A stretch of 64,000 nucleotides of DNA from Clostridium_X cadaveris (lineage in GTDB: Bacteria; Bacillota; Clostridia; Clostridiales; Clostridiaceae): NCBI RefSeq assembly GCF_039521325.1, contig NZ_BAAACD010000010.1, one strand, 5' to 3'. The number at the start of each line of letters is the position of its first letter. Position 1 is the first letter of the stretch. Positions 34,221-42,267 of this stretch are shown piece after piece. A model generated the notes under the pieces. It did not search any database. It was not told the DNA's origin and saw only the letters and a program-made list of their open reading frames with translations. The translations under genes and the position numbers were made by a program.

Positions 34221-36749
34221 ATGTTTAAAAGAAAAGAATTGATAGTTTTAGGAATACTTGCTTCTACAATAACAATAGGCGCTAAGATGCCTACTGTTGC
34301 AGAAGCACAAGGATTAACTTCTGTTAGAAGTGGAATTGAAGCTTACTATGATGAAAATGGAGGGACTCCATATAGTACTGCAATGGATAGCTTAGAGAAT
34401 GAAAAAGCTGCCCAAGAAGCTTATACATTAATAGCAAACAATTATTCTAAAATTAATGGAAGATACTCAACTATAAATGGAGAGATACGTATACCTTTTT
34501 CAGAAACTATAAAGCAAGCAGATGCTAAAGTGAAAAAAATGAAACCATCATCTTATAAAACTTACCTACAATTACATGTTTCGCTACAAAAAAGAATTGA
34601 ATCAAACTATAAGAAAATGCTTCAATTCAATGAAAAACAAAGAAGAAATCAAACTATAAAATGGGATGAGTTTGAAAACACAGGAAAAGAATTAGTAAAG
34701 ATTATAGAAGATTTTAATGCATTAGAAAATAGCTATCAAGGAAATGATGATTCTAAATTTGCTTTTGCAAAAGAAAAACTAAATAATTTAACAGGAATAT
34801 TATCCTCAATGGAAAAATATGCGTCAAAGGATAATAAATCAACAGAATTAGTTGAGGGAGAAGAAATTTCATATATACCAGATTATAATGGAAAAGGGAA
34901 TAGTTATCTTCCAACAAGCAACAATCAAATTAAAAAGTTAGTAAGAGAAAAGCTTTCGACATCTGGAGAATTGAAGCTAAGATTATCTGGAGAGTACATA
35001 AAAGGGTCATATATGCTAACACAATATGGGTTTAGTGATGTAGATGGAAACCTTCTCACTGATACAGTAAGTAATGCTATAAGAGAAGCATATAAAAACG
35101 CTATAATTACAAAAATTTCATATAACTATATGACAAATGAATATGGTCAGATAGAAGCTATAGAAATAAATTTATCAAGTAATGCATATAAAGAGAAAAG
35201 TGGAGAGTCAGATAAGAAGGCAGCAGAAGAAGCGGCTAGATTAAAAGCAGAAGAAGAGAAAAGAGCAGCAGAAGAGGAAGCAGCTAGACTAAAAGCAGAA
35301 GAAGAGAAAAAAGCTGAGGAAGAAACAGCAAAACCAAAAGAAGAAGAGAATAATTCCGAAGAAATTAATATTTTATCAGATGATGCTTATAGAAAAGAAG
35401 CTAGAGATATTTATAGATTAATATCAAGTAACTATTCTAATCTCAATGGAAGATACTCAACTTTAAGAGGTGAAATTCGTGTACCTTTAACAGAAGTTAT
35501 AAAACAAGCAGATGGTGCAGTAAATAAGTTGAATAGTTCATCTTATAAAACTTATCTTGAAGAGCATATTGCATTACAAAAAAGAATTGAAGAAAATTAT
35601 AAAAAAATATTGCAGTTCAATGAGAAAAAAAGAGACAATCAAGCTATAAAGTGGGATGAGTTTGAAAGTACTGTAAGAGACTTATCTAAAATACTATCAG
35701 ATTTTAAAGCTTTAGAAGATAAATATAAAGGAAATAATGAATTTAAGTTTGCATTTGCAGAAGAAAGACTTAATAATTTAAGCAACATATTATCATCAAT
35801 GGAAGGCTATGCTGCAAAAGATAATAAAGCAAAAGAATTAGTTGAAGGAGAAGAAATTTCATATGTACCATCTTATAATGGTAAAGGAAATAGTTATCTT
35901 CCAATAAGCAATAATCAAATTAAGAAGTTAGTAAGAAAGAAAATTTCATCATCAGGAGAGATGAAGTTAAAAATATCTGGAGACTTTATAAAAGAAAACT
36001 TTGTACGAACTTCATCAGGACTAGCTGATATTAATGGAAATCTTCTTACAGATATAGTTATGAAAGCTATAAAAGGAACTTATAAAGATGGAATAGTTAA
36101 ACAAACATCTTATAGTTATATGATGGATGCCTATGGACGTATAGAGTCTATAGAAGTAACTTTAACAAGCAGAGTTACTGAAGCACAACAAAAAGAGATT
36201 GATAAAAAGATTATAGAAATTATAAATTCTAAAGAATATAAAGAAAAACAAAACATAAAAGACAAAGTTCAATATATTCATGATTGGCTTGTTCAGAACA
36301 TGGAATACTCTTTTGGAGTAAATAGTGCTGGAGAAGAGGCATCTAGTTCTAATACATCAACAGGCTTAAATAGTGCAGGAGCTGATGTACACAGTCCGTA
36401 TTCTGTTTTGAAAAATGGTAAAGGAGTTTGCCAAGCTTATGCAACATTCTTTGTTAGAGCTATAGAACTAATGAAGGAAGTAGGAAAAGAAGATATATCA
36501 GTTAAATATATTACCGGAACAGCAGGAAGTAGAAGAAGTTATGGATCTCATGCGTGGACAAGCGTTACAGTAGATAATGTTGAATATTTTATAGATCCAA
36601 CCTTTGATGATCCAACATATGTTACTCCAAATAATGGTGACTACACATCATATAGAAAAAGAATTATTCGTGATTATTTTTGGAAAACAGCAGAAGAGTT
36701 TGCTAGAATAGATAGGGAAAGAGGAACTTTTCATATAGGAGAAAACTAA
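34221..36749 (+). CDS. Secreted protein with duplicated unknown domain and C-terminal transglutaminase-like domain
   Basis: Exported protein of 842 residues. The signal peptide is about residues 1-29 (ends TVAEAQ). Two homologous units at about 50-325 and 385-655 share NGRYST...GEIR, SSYKTYL, QKRIE, KWDEFE, VEGEEISY and NGKGNSYLP. Between them lies a Glu/Lys/Ala-rich linker (about 330-385). The last 180 residues are a transglutaminase-like core: KVQYIHDWLVQNMEYSF, nucleophile Cys in NGKGVCQAYATFF, His in GSHAWTSV, Asp in YFIDPTFDD. No sorting signal or membrane anchor follows. GGAGAG precedes ATG. I do not recognise the duplicated domain; a wall-associated role is possible. Confidence 0.82.
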   Translation: MFKRKELIVLGILASTITIGAKMPTVAEAQGLTSVRSGIEAYYDENGGTPYSTAMDSLENEKAAQEAYTLIANNYSKINGRYSTINGEIRIPFSETIKQADAKVKKMKPSSYKTYLQLHVSLQKRIESNYKKMLQFNEKQRRNQTIKWDEFENTGKELVKIIEDFNALENSYQGNDDSKFAFAKEKLNNLTGILSSMEKYASKDNKSTELVEGEEISYIPDYNGKGNSYLPTSNNQIKKLVREKLSTSGELKLRLSGEYIKGSYMLTQYGFSDVDGNLLTDTVSNAIREAYKNAIITKISYNYMTNEYGQIEAIEINLSSNAYKEKSGESDKKAAEEAARLKAEEEKRAAEEEAARLKAEEEKKAEEETAKPKEEENNSEEINILSDDAYRKEARDIYRLISSNYSNLNGRYSTLRGEIRVPLTEVIKQADGAVNKLNSSSYKTYLEEHIALQKRIEENYKKILQFNEKKRDNQAIKWDEFESTVRDLSKILSDFKALEDKYKGNNEFKFAFAEERLNNLSNILSSMEGYAAKDNKAKELVEGEEISYVPSYNGKGNSYLPISNNQIKKLVRKKISSSGEMKLKISGDFIKENFVRTSSGLADINGNLLTDIVMKAIKGTYKDGIVKQTSYSYMMDAYGRIESIEVTLTSRVTEAQQKEIDKKIIEIINSKEYKEKQNIKDKVQYIHDWLVQNMEYSFGVNSAGEEASSSNTSTGLNSAGADVHSPYSVLKNGKGVCQAYATFFVRAIELMKEVGKEDISVKYITGTAGSRRSYGSHAWTSVTVDNVEYFIDPTFDDPTYVTPNNGDYTSYRKRIIRDYFWKTAEEFARIDRERGTFHIGEN

Positions 36750-36782
36750 AAGCAAAAGTTTATTATAAGTTTAAATTTAAGG

Positions 36783-36826
36783 ATGCATGTGCCGACTAAT
36801 TAAAAAGTTGGTATGTGCATTTTTAT
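36783..36826 (+). terminator. Intrinsic terminator
   Basis: ATGCATGTGCCGACT (36783-36797) pairs with AGTTGGTATGTGCAT (36806-36820), 15 bp with three G-U pairs, followed by TTTT. Confidence 0.8.
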
Positions 36827-36944
36827 TAAAAAAAATAAATGGATAAATAGTTGAGATTATTTTTATGGTGCGAATCAAATTAATAATAAAATATGCGATT
36901 TAGAATTAAAGTGTTAAAAATTTGATTTAAATTATGATAAATTC

Positions 36945-36973
36945 TTGAAATGATTCAAAGCTTATGATAATAT
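36945..36973 (+). promoter_or_regulatory. Promoter of the NSS transporter leader
   Basis: TTGAAA (36945-36950) and TAATAT (36968-36973) are 17 bases apart. The leader RNA would start near 36980, about 27 bases before the leader peptide. Confidence 0.5.
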
Positions 36974-37006
36974 AAATATATGATTCACTTTAGAAGGAGA
37001 GATTTT

Positions 37007-37078
37007 ATGACATACTTATCCTATAGAAAAAATATAAAAGTTAATATAGCATTTTTTAACTTTAGCTTTTTTAGATAG
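37007..37078 (+). CDS. Phe-rich leader peptide of the NSS transporter
   Basis: A 23-codon open frame with a strong ribosome site (AAGGAG, 36994-36999, seven bases before ATG). It starts MTYLSYRKN and ends AFFNFSFFR, so five of its last eight codons are Phe (all TTT), before TAG at 37076-37078. Its stop codon overlaps segment 1 of the attenuator that follows. Phe-codon clustering before an amino-acid transporter is the mark of a ribosome-stalling attenuation peptide. Confidence 0.75.
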   Translation: MTYLSYRKNIKVNIAFFNFSFFR

Positions 37079-37261
37079 GTTTGTATTTGTGAAATCGAGG
37101 AAGTGTTCATAGATGCAAACCGAAATGTACAGGTGTTTGTATCTATGATAGCTAAGGTTTAATTAACATGAGATTTTTTAGCTGCATAGATGATGCTATG
37201 TGGCTTTTGTTATGTATTTTAGATTAAAAGTCATGTAGCATGTGCTATGTGGCTTTTATTA
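37078..37261 (+). promoter_or_regulatory. Phenylalanine-type transcription attenuator with tandem terminators
   Basis: Four mutually exclusive pairings can be drawn. 1:2 is GGTTTGTAT (37078-37086) with ATGCAAACC (37113-37121). 2:3 is 37107-37120 with 37135-37148 (14 bp). 3:4 is TCTATG..AGCTAA (37142-37155) with TTAGCT.CATAGA (37178-37190). 4:5 is the terminator AGCTGCATAG (37180-37189) with CTATGTGGCT (37196-37205) plus TTTT. A ribosome stalled at the first Phe codons leaves segment 1 free, so 1:2 and antiterminator 3:4 form. A ribosome at the stop masks 1, so 2:3 and the terminator form. A second terminator (37226-37257) follows. Confidence 0.75.
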
Positions 37262-37284
37262 TTTTACTGAGGGGGATTTACGAG

Positions 37285-38607
37285 ATGAAAGAAGAAAAAC
37301 AAAGAGAAAAATTTTCAGGAAGCTTAGGATTTATATTGGCTTGTGTAGGTGCGGCTATAGGACTAGGAAACGTATGGCTGTTTCCATATAGGCTTGGGCA
37401 ATGTGGAGGAGCGGCATTTTTGATACCATACTTTATATTTGTATTTGTTCTTGGAGTGGCAGGTGTAGTCATGGAAATGGCTTTTGGGAGAGCTAATGGA
37501 ACAGGTTCTATGACTGGAATAAAAAAGGCATTTAAAGAAAAAGGAATAAAGGATGGGAAGGTTGTAAGTTCTATACCAACACTAGGACTTGGAGCTATAT
37601 TCTTATTTTACGCTATTGTTGTTGGATGGGTACTAAAATATTTTGTTATTAGTATTACAGGGGAAATTGGAACTATAAATCCAGCCGAATATTTTAATAG
37701 CTTTGCAGGAAGTTCAGAAACTATAATATGGCATGGAACTGCAGTTATACTTACACTTATAGTAATACTTTTAGGAGTTACAAAAGGAATTGAGAAGATC
37801 AACAAGATTATAATGCCTTGTCTTTTTATGATATTTATACTTTTAGCAGCTAGATCACTTACTTTGGATGGCGCATCAGCAGGAGTTATGTACCTTTTAA
37901 AACCAAGGTGGGAGCTTCTGCTTAATATACAAACATGGGTAATGGCACTTGGGCAAGCCTTCTTCACCGTATCACTTACAGGATGTGCTCTTGTAACTTA
38001 TGGAAGTTACACAGACAAGGAAGTAGACTTAGTTTCAGCGGCGATGCAAACAGCAATATTTGATACATTAGCAGCTTTACTTGCGGCATTTATAATAATT
38101 CCGGCAGCTTTTGCCTATGGATTAGATCCAGCAGCTGGACCCTCACTATTATTTATAACAGTACCAAGTATATTCCAAGCTATGCCTATGGGTACAATGT
38201 TAAGCGCGTTATTCTTTCTTGGAATAATCTTCGCTTCAATATCCTCATGTATTGTAATGATGGAAGGACCTGTGGAAGCACTTATGAGTGAGACGAAGCT
38301 AAACAGAAGGAAGGGAGCAATTTTAATAGCAATAATATCTTTTATTCTAGCAATGCCTATGGATCTTAGCATGGATCTATTTGGGAGCTTTTCAGACTTT
38401 ATAACTATAGTGATAACACCTCTTGGTTCATTGATTGTAGCTATAACTTATTTCTGGATACTTAATCCAAAGGATGCCTTAATGGAAATAAATATTGGAG
38501 CAAAAAAGCCACTTGGCAGATACTATATTCCACTAGTCAAATATGGATATACTTTCATAACAGTTATTGTAATCATACTTGGAGTTATGTATGGAGGAAT
38601 AGGATAA
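37285..38607 (+). CDS. Neurotransmitter:sodium symporter family amino-acid transporter
   Basis: Sodium-coupled amino-acid importer of the NSS/SNF family, about 440 residues and eleven membrane helices, the size class of bacterial MhsT. The unwound helix 1 with Na+ ligands is seen in LACVGAAIGLGNVWLFPYRLGQCGGAAFLIPY, and the helix 6/8 region in FFTVSLTGCALVTYGSY and FASISSCIVMMEGPVEAL. The start at 37285 has GAGGGGG about ten bases upstream. An in-frame ATG at 37240 lies inside the second terminator hairpin and is unlikely. The Phe-rich leader points to phenylalanine or other aromatic substrates. Confidence 0.92.
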   Translation: MKEEKQREKFSGSLGFILACVGAAIGLGNVWLFPYRLGQCGGAAFLIPYFIFVFVLGVAGVVMEMAFGRANGTGSMTGIKKAFKEKGIKDGKVVSSIPTLGLGAIFLFYAIVVGWVLKYFVISITGEIGTINPAEYFNSFAGSSETIIWHGTAVILTLIVILLGVTKGIEKINKIIMPCLFMIFILLAARSLTLDGASAGVMYLLKPRWELLLNIQTWVMALGQAFFTVSLTGCALVTYGSYTDKEVDLVSAAMQTAIFDTLAALLAAFIIIPAAFAYGLDPAAGPSLLFITVPSIFQAMPMGTMLSALFFLGIIFASISSCIVMMEGPVEALMSETKLNRRKGAILIAIISFILAMPMDLSMDLFGSFSDFITIVITPLGSLIVAITYFWILNPKDALMEINIGAKKPLGRYYIPLVKYGYTFITVIVIILGVMYGGIG

Positions 38608-38633
38608 GATTATTCGTAATATAACAAAATGTA

Positions 38634-38661
38634 TTGAAAGTCAGACAATTTATGCTATAAT
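38634..38661 (+). promoter_or_regulatory. Promoter of the pan operon
   Basis: TTGAAA (38634-38639) and TATAAT (38656-38661) are separated by 16 bases. Transcription would begin near 38668, giving a leader of about 260 bases. Confidence 0.65.
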
Positions 38662-38690
38662 AGCAAATGGTGGTATTCTTTTTTGAAACT

Positions 38691-38873
38691 ACACGCTTAG
38701 TGTTAATAGTTTAATTATAAAAATCATATTTCTTCAAGATTTATGTCTACTTCTTTGAAGGGGCAATTAATGAATTGGAAGAAAGGTGTGCTTAGTGTTA
38801 CCTTTATTAAGTGCGCTTAAAAACAACTAAATATAAATGATACTGCCATGGTTTTTTTTCCATGGCTTTTTTT
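38691..38873 (+). promoter_or_regulatory. Structured leader of panC with repeated hairpin and terminator (pan-motif candidate)
   Basis: GCTTAGTGTTA occurs twice (38695-38705 and 38790-38800), each time in a hairpin: ACAC/GTGT at 38691-38703 and AAAGGT/ACCTTT at 38782-38805. TTAAG/CTTAA follows (38807-38820). A strong terminator then pairs GCCATGG (38845-38851) with CCATGGC (38860-38866) before seven Ts. Its position before pantothenate genes in a Firmicute fits the pan RNA motif, a riboswitch candidate; I could not check the covariance model. Confidence 0.6.
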
Positions 38874-38929
38874 AAGACTTCTATCAAAAAAGAATATTTC
38901 TAATACCACAAGAGAGAAGGAGATTTTAA

Positions 38930-39772
38930 ATGAAAGTATCAAAAACAGTGGACGAAGTACGTCTAATCACAAAACAGTGGAGAGCAGAGGGGTATACCGT
39001 AGGGCTTGTACCTACAATGGGATACCTGCATGAAGGTCATGGAAGCCTTATTGAAAGGTGCAGAAAAGAGAACGACAAAGTTATTGTCTCTATTTTTGTA
39101 AATCCTACTCAATTTGGTGCAAATGAGGACCTTGGAGCTTATCCACGAGATTTTGAGAGGGACAAGGACCTGTGCGAAAAACTTGGATGTGATCTTATAT
39201 TTCATCCAGAACCAAGTGAAATGTATGTAGACCCTCATGCTTACGTGAACATAAACGGACTAAGCGATTATCTTTGTGGAAAGTCACGTCCAGTTCATTT
39301 CAAAGGAGTATGCACCGTGGTTTCAAAACTATTCAACATAGTGCATCCACATAATGCTTATTTTGGTGAGAAAGATGCTCAGCAGCTTGCTATCATAAAA
39401 AAGATGGTTAAAGATTTGAACTTTGATGTAAATGTTGTGGGATGTCCAATAGTGAGAGAAGAAGATGGGCTTGCAAAATCATCTAGAAATGCTTATCTAA
39501 GTGAAGAGGAAAGAAAGTCGGCTTTATGTCTTTCAAGGGCAATAAAGAAAGGACAAGAGATTATAAAAAATTCAAAAAAAGCATCTGAAGTTATAGATGC
39601 CATGAAAGCTATAGTAAATGAGGAAAAAGATGCGAAGATAGATTATATTGAAGTGGTTGATGCCGTGACAATGCAGCCTATCTCTGAGATAAAGGAAAAT
39701 GTTCTTGTAGCTATGGCAGTTTATATTGGAAAGACAAGACTTATAGATAATTTTACTTGGGAGGCAAAATAA
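38930..39772 (+). CDS. panC: Pantothenate synthetase
   Basis: ATP-dependent ligase joining pantoate and beta-alanine to give pantothenate. The 280-residue length is standard. The HIGH-like nucleotide motif is PTMGYLHEGHGSLIERC. Other conserved parts are SIFVNPTQFGANEDLGAYPRD, HPHNAYFGEKDAQQLAIIKKMV and the KMSKS-equivalent LAKSSRNAYLS. AGAAGGAG precedes ATG. It is first in the operon panC-panD-panS behind the structured leader. No panB or panE is adjacent. Confidence 0.97.
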   Translation: MKVSKTVDEVRLITKQWRAEGYTVGLVPTMGYLHEGHGSLIERCRKENDKVIVSIFVNPTQFGANEDLGAYPRDFERDKDLCEKLGCDLIFHPEPSEMYVDPHAYVNINGLSDYLCGKSRPVHFKGVCTVVSKLFNIVHPHNAYFGEKDAQQLAIIKKMVKDLNFDVNVVGCPIVREEDGLAKSSRNAYLSEEERKSALCLSRAIKKGQEIIKNSKKASEVIDAMKAIVNEEKDAKIDYIEVVDAVTMQPISEIKENVLVAMAVYIGKTRLIDNFTWEAK

Positions 39773-39773
39773 G

Positions 39774-40157
39774 ATGTTTATTAATAAATTAAAAGGTAAA
39801 ATACATAGAGCAACGGTCAAGCAAGCAGAGCTTGATTATGTAGGAAGTATAACAGTGGATGAGGAATTATTAGAGGCTGCTGGAATACAGGAGTATGAGG
39901 AAGTACAGATAGTTGATATAAATAATGGTAAGCGTTTTTCAACTTACACAATTTGTGGAGAGAGAGGAAGCGGACTTATTTGTTTAAATGGTGCAGCAGC
40001 AAGATGTGTAGCTGTTAATGATAAAATAATAATAATGAGTTATGCAGCTATGGAACCGGAAGAAGCAAAGAGTTTTAGTCCTAATGTAGTTTTTGTAGAT
40101 GATGATAATAAAATAAGCAATGTACGTCATTATGAAAAACATGGACAACTTAAATAG
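39774..40157 (+). CDS. panD: Aspartate 1-decarboxylase proenzyme
   Basis: Makes beta-alanine from aspartate for PanC. The 127-residue proenzyme has the self-cleavage site Gly24-Ser25 in DYVGSITVDEELLEAAG; the new N-terminal Ser becomes the pyruvoyl cofactor. YTICGERGSGLICLNGAAARC is also family-typical. The ATG follows the panC stop by one base, with GGAGG inside panC, so translation is coupled. Confidence 0.97.
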   Translation: MFINKLKGKIHRATVKQAELDYVGSITVDEELLEAAGIQEYEEVQIVDINNGKRFSTYTICGERGSGLICLNGAAARCVAVNDKIIIMSYAAMEPEEAKSFSPNVVFVDDDNKISNVRHYEKHGQLK

Positions 40158-40172
40158 GAGCGGTATAGTGCA

Positions 40173-41108
40173 ATGGAAAAGATGAAAAAGATAAGTGGAT
40201 TTCTTTCGGCAAAGATAGGAATTATAGTTATTATATTCTCTATAATTGCATTTTTTATTCCAAAAGTATTTATATGGGCAACACCCTATACCTCATTCCT
40301 TCTTGGAGTTGCAATGTTTGGTATGGGACTTACCATAAATATTAATGATTTCAAATTCATCTTTAAACATCCAAAGGACATGCTTATAGGATGTTTAGCT
40401 CAATTTTTGATAATGCCGGTTACAGCTTATGCTTTGGCGAGAATTTTCAACCTTCCACCAGACCTAGCCATAGGGGTTATCCTTGTGGGGTGCTGTCCGG
40501 GAGGAACAGCAAGCAATGTAATAACTCACATTGCAAAGGGAGATACGAACCTTTCCGTTGGAATGACTACAGTTTCAACATTGATAGCGCCTATAGTTAC
40601 ACCGATGCTTGTCTACTTATTAGGTGGGAAATGGGTCGAAGTTTCAGCTTTATCAATGATGGTCTCTACTATAAAGGTTGTATTAGTTCCTATATTACTT
40701 GGAATAATTGTTCACAAACTATTAGGAAACAAAACAGAAAAGATTTCAGAGGTAATGCCTGCTGTATCAGTGGTGGCAATAGTTCTTATCATATGTGGAA
40801 TAGTTGGTAAGAATGCATCGAGTCTTTTAACTTGTGGAATAGCCGTTGGCGTAGTTGTAATGCTTCACAACAGCTTTGGTCTTCTATTAGGATTTGCGGT
40901 AGCAAAGCTTCTTAGATTGAATACTAAAAAATCAACGGCGATTGCAATAGAAGTTGGAATGCAAAATAGTGGTCTTGCTGTATCATTAGCAGCAACAAAT
41001 TTTGCAATGAACCCACTTGCAGCAGTACCAGGCGCCATATTCAGTGTGTGGCACAACATATCAGGGGCACTGTTTGCATCGTATATGAAAAGGAAAAATG
41101 ATAAGTAA
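40173..41108 (+). CDS. panS: PanS-type BASS-family transporter (pantoate/ketopantoate importer)
   Basis: Membrane protein of 311 residues with about ten helices, bile acid:sodium symporter superfamily. Typical motifs are FLLGVAMFGMGLTI near the N-terminus, VGCCPGGTASNVITHIAKGDTNLSVGMTTVSTLIAP, and AIEVGMQNSGLAVSLAATNF in the second half (the crossover Na+-site region). PanS of enterobacteria imports ketopantoate. Its place directly after panC-panD, with no panB, supports import of a pantoate precursor here. AGGAG lies about eleven bases before ATG; ATG at 40182 is an alternative. A terminator follows. Confidence 0.88.
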   Translation: MEKMKKISGFLSAKIGIIVIIFSIIAFFIPKVFIWATPYTSFLLGVAMFGMGLTININDFKFIFKHPKDMLIGCLAQFLIMPVTAYALARIFNLPPDLAIGVILVGCCPGGTASNVITHIAKGDTNLSVGMTTVSTLIAPIVTPMLVYLLGGKWVEVSALSMMVSTIKVVLVPILLGIIVHKLLGNKTEKISEVMPAVSVVAIVLIICGIVGKNASSLLTCGIAVGVVVMLHNSFGLLLGFAVAKLLRLNTKKSTAIAIEVGMQNSGLAVSLAATNFAMNPLAAVPGAIFSVWHNISGALFASYMKRKNDK

Positions 41109-41114
41109 TATATT

Positions 41115-41144
41115 AAGGGATTGCCTAAGACAATCCCTTTTTTA
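41115..41144 (+). terminator. Intrinsic terminator of the pan operon
   Basis: AAGGGATTG (41115-41123) pairs with CAATCCCTT (41131-41139), followed by a T-run to about 41143. Confidence 0.8.
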
Positions 41145-41225
41145 CTTTAAAATATATATGAAAAAATAGAGTGCTAAAATTTTTACATTATAGAGATTAT
41201 CCACATTTGAAGAGAAGATTTAATA

Positions 41226-41750
41226 CTAATTCCAATAATCTGTGGATAACTCGGTTATCTCTCCTGTATATTGATTTACCACAAAGTATTTATAGTTTCC
41301 ATCTATATATATTTTATAATAATATATTCTACTGTTATCTAGGATGCGATTTGAAAGTTTAGATGAAGGTATGGTGCTCAGTGAGAAGTCCAAGGAGATG
41401 AATTCTATATTTTTTCTAGTTGAGAGATGGCTTACTATAAGATTTTTTCCTTCAGAGTAAGTATATTGTGGTACTCTCATTATAAAGGTACAAAACGTAA
41501 ATAATATTATAGGGATAGTAATAAGTGCAAACTTTGAAATGAAAATTTGATTTTGAATAAGGTTTACGATAAAAAGCAATTGTACAATGCATATAGGAAT
41601 CAGACACTCTATATCATATACTCCTTTATAATTTGTTATTATGAGATACATGAGAGTAAACTCTATGGGAAGCATAATGATATTTGAATAGAATAGAATT
41701 TTATTGTTTTTGTTAGTGAATTTAATAATAACTATTTCACCTCCAGACAA
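41226..41750 (-). CDS. Hypothetical membrane protein with PepSY-like tail
   Basis: Protein of up to 174 residues. Three hydrophobic stretches cover about residues 17-90 (for example PIEFTLMYLIITNYKG and LITIPIILFTFCTFIM). A soluble C-terminal part of about 80 residues ends YYYKIYIDGNYKYFVVNQYTGEITEL, reminiscent of PepSY repeats. The start is unclear. TTG 41750 has no ribosome site upstream, while GGAGGTG lies just inside the frame. A non-standard start a few codons later, or ATG at 41675, is possible. I do not recognise the protein. Confidence 0.55.
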   Translation of the reverse strand: MSGGEIVIIKFTNKNNKILFYSNIIMLPIEFTLMYLIITNYKGVYDIECLIPICIVQLLFIVNLIQNQIFISKFALITIPIILFTFCTFIMRVPQYTYSEGKNLIVSHLSTRKNIEFISLDFSLSTIPSSKLSNRILDNSRIYYYKIYIDGNYKYFVVNQYTGEITELSTDYWN

Positions 41751-41756
41751 CTATTT

Positions 41757-42027
41757 TTAGATAATAATTTTACAAAGTCGATAGATCATATCTATGATAG
41801 CGACAATTGATAAAACAATAGTTAAGATACAGAATATCCGTGTAAGAATCTTAGTGTCTTTCTCTTTCTTCAATGAAAGATATAATGAGATAGCATTAAT
41901 AATAAAAAGCTCAGTATAGATTGATTATACCATATTTTGTAACAAAACTATTTGGTTTTTATGACTTTTCTAAATACCTTATATAGCGATTTAAGGTAAA
42001 ATTATGAATTATATGGAGAAGAAGTGC
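41757..42027. other. Intergenic region before the second hexosaminidase, no intact gene
   Basis: Between the minus-strand gene and the promoter at 42028 I see no supported gene. The minus strand holds a short open stretch ending at 41757 (…IVLSIVAIIDMIYRLCKIII) with no usable start codon and no ribosome site; it may be the tail of a decayed membrane protein. Confidence 0.4.
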
Positions 42028-42055
42028 TTGTAAAATATTTGGTTTCGAATATAAT
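42028..42055 (+). promoter_or_regulatory. Promoter of the second hexosaminidase gene
   Basis: TTGTAA (42028-42033) and TATAAT (42050-42055) are 16 bases apart. Transcription would start near 42062, about 30 bases before the antiterminator-like element. Confidence 0.6.
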
Positions 42056-42090
42056 AAAAATAAAGAATATTAAATATTATTAAACATTAT

Positions 42091-42152
42091 AGCGTGTTAC
42101 TTGGAAAAGGCATCAGCTGACTTATCTTATTATAGATAAGTTGGCTTTTTTT
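42091..42152 (+). promoter_or_regulatory. RAT-like antiterminator element overlapping an intrinsic terminator
   Basis: AGCGTGTTACTT (42091-42102), a GGAA tetraloop and AAGGCATCAGCT (42107-42118) fold with lower stem AGC/GCT and upper stem CTT/AAG. GTGTTAC and GGCAT match the element at 575 and GlcT-type targets. The 3' part overlaps the terminator: AGCTGACTTATCT (42115-42127) pairs with AGATAAGTTGGCT (42134-42146), 13 bp, then seven Ts to 42152. The AGCGT...AGCT frame is also shared with the EIIBC leader at 58617. Confidence 0.7.
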
Positions 42153-42267
42153 GTCCTAAAATATCTATTTTAAGAATTGTATTTTTTGAAAGGAGGAAAG
42201 AAAATACTTTATGAAATTATAGAAAAGGAGGAATTAAGGCAGTTTTTATCTTAATTATATTAGCGTG

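Noticed and set aside
37240..37284. Fifteen-residue N-terminal extension of the NSS transporter
   Set aside because: The upstream ATG is within the second terminator hairpin, and a good ribosome site precedes ATG 37285.
40391..40810. Plus-strand open frame of 139 codons inside panS
   Set aside because: It is a shifted-frame shadow of the PanS membrane helices, with Cys/Ser/Asn-rich nonsense composition and no family signature.
41757..41914. Minus-strand membrane-like open stretch upstream of the 41226-41750 gene
   Set aside because: No start codon or ribosome site in frame; an upstream stop leaves only a fragment, so it is not listed as a gene.
42213..42224. Three-codon open frame (Met-Lys-Leu) after a GGAGG in the second hexosaminidase leader
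   Set aside because: A minimal frame could act in regulation, but nothing else in the sequence supports this.
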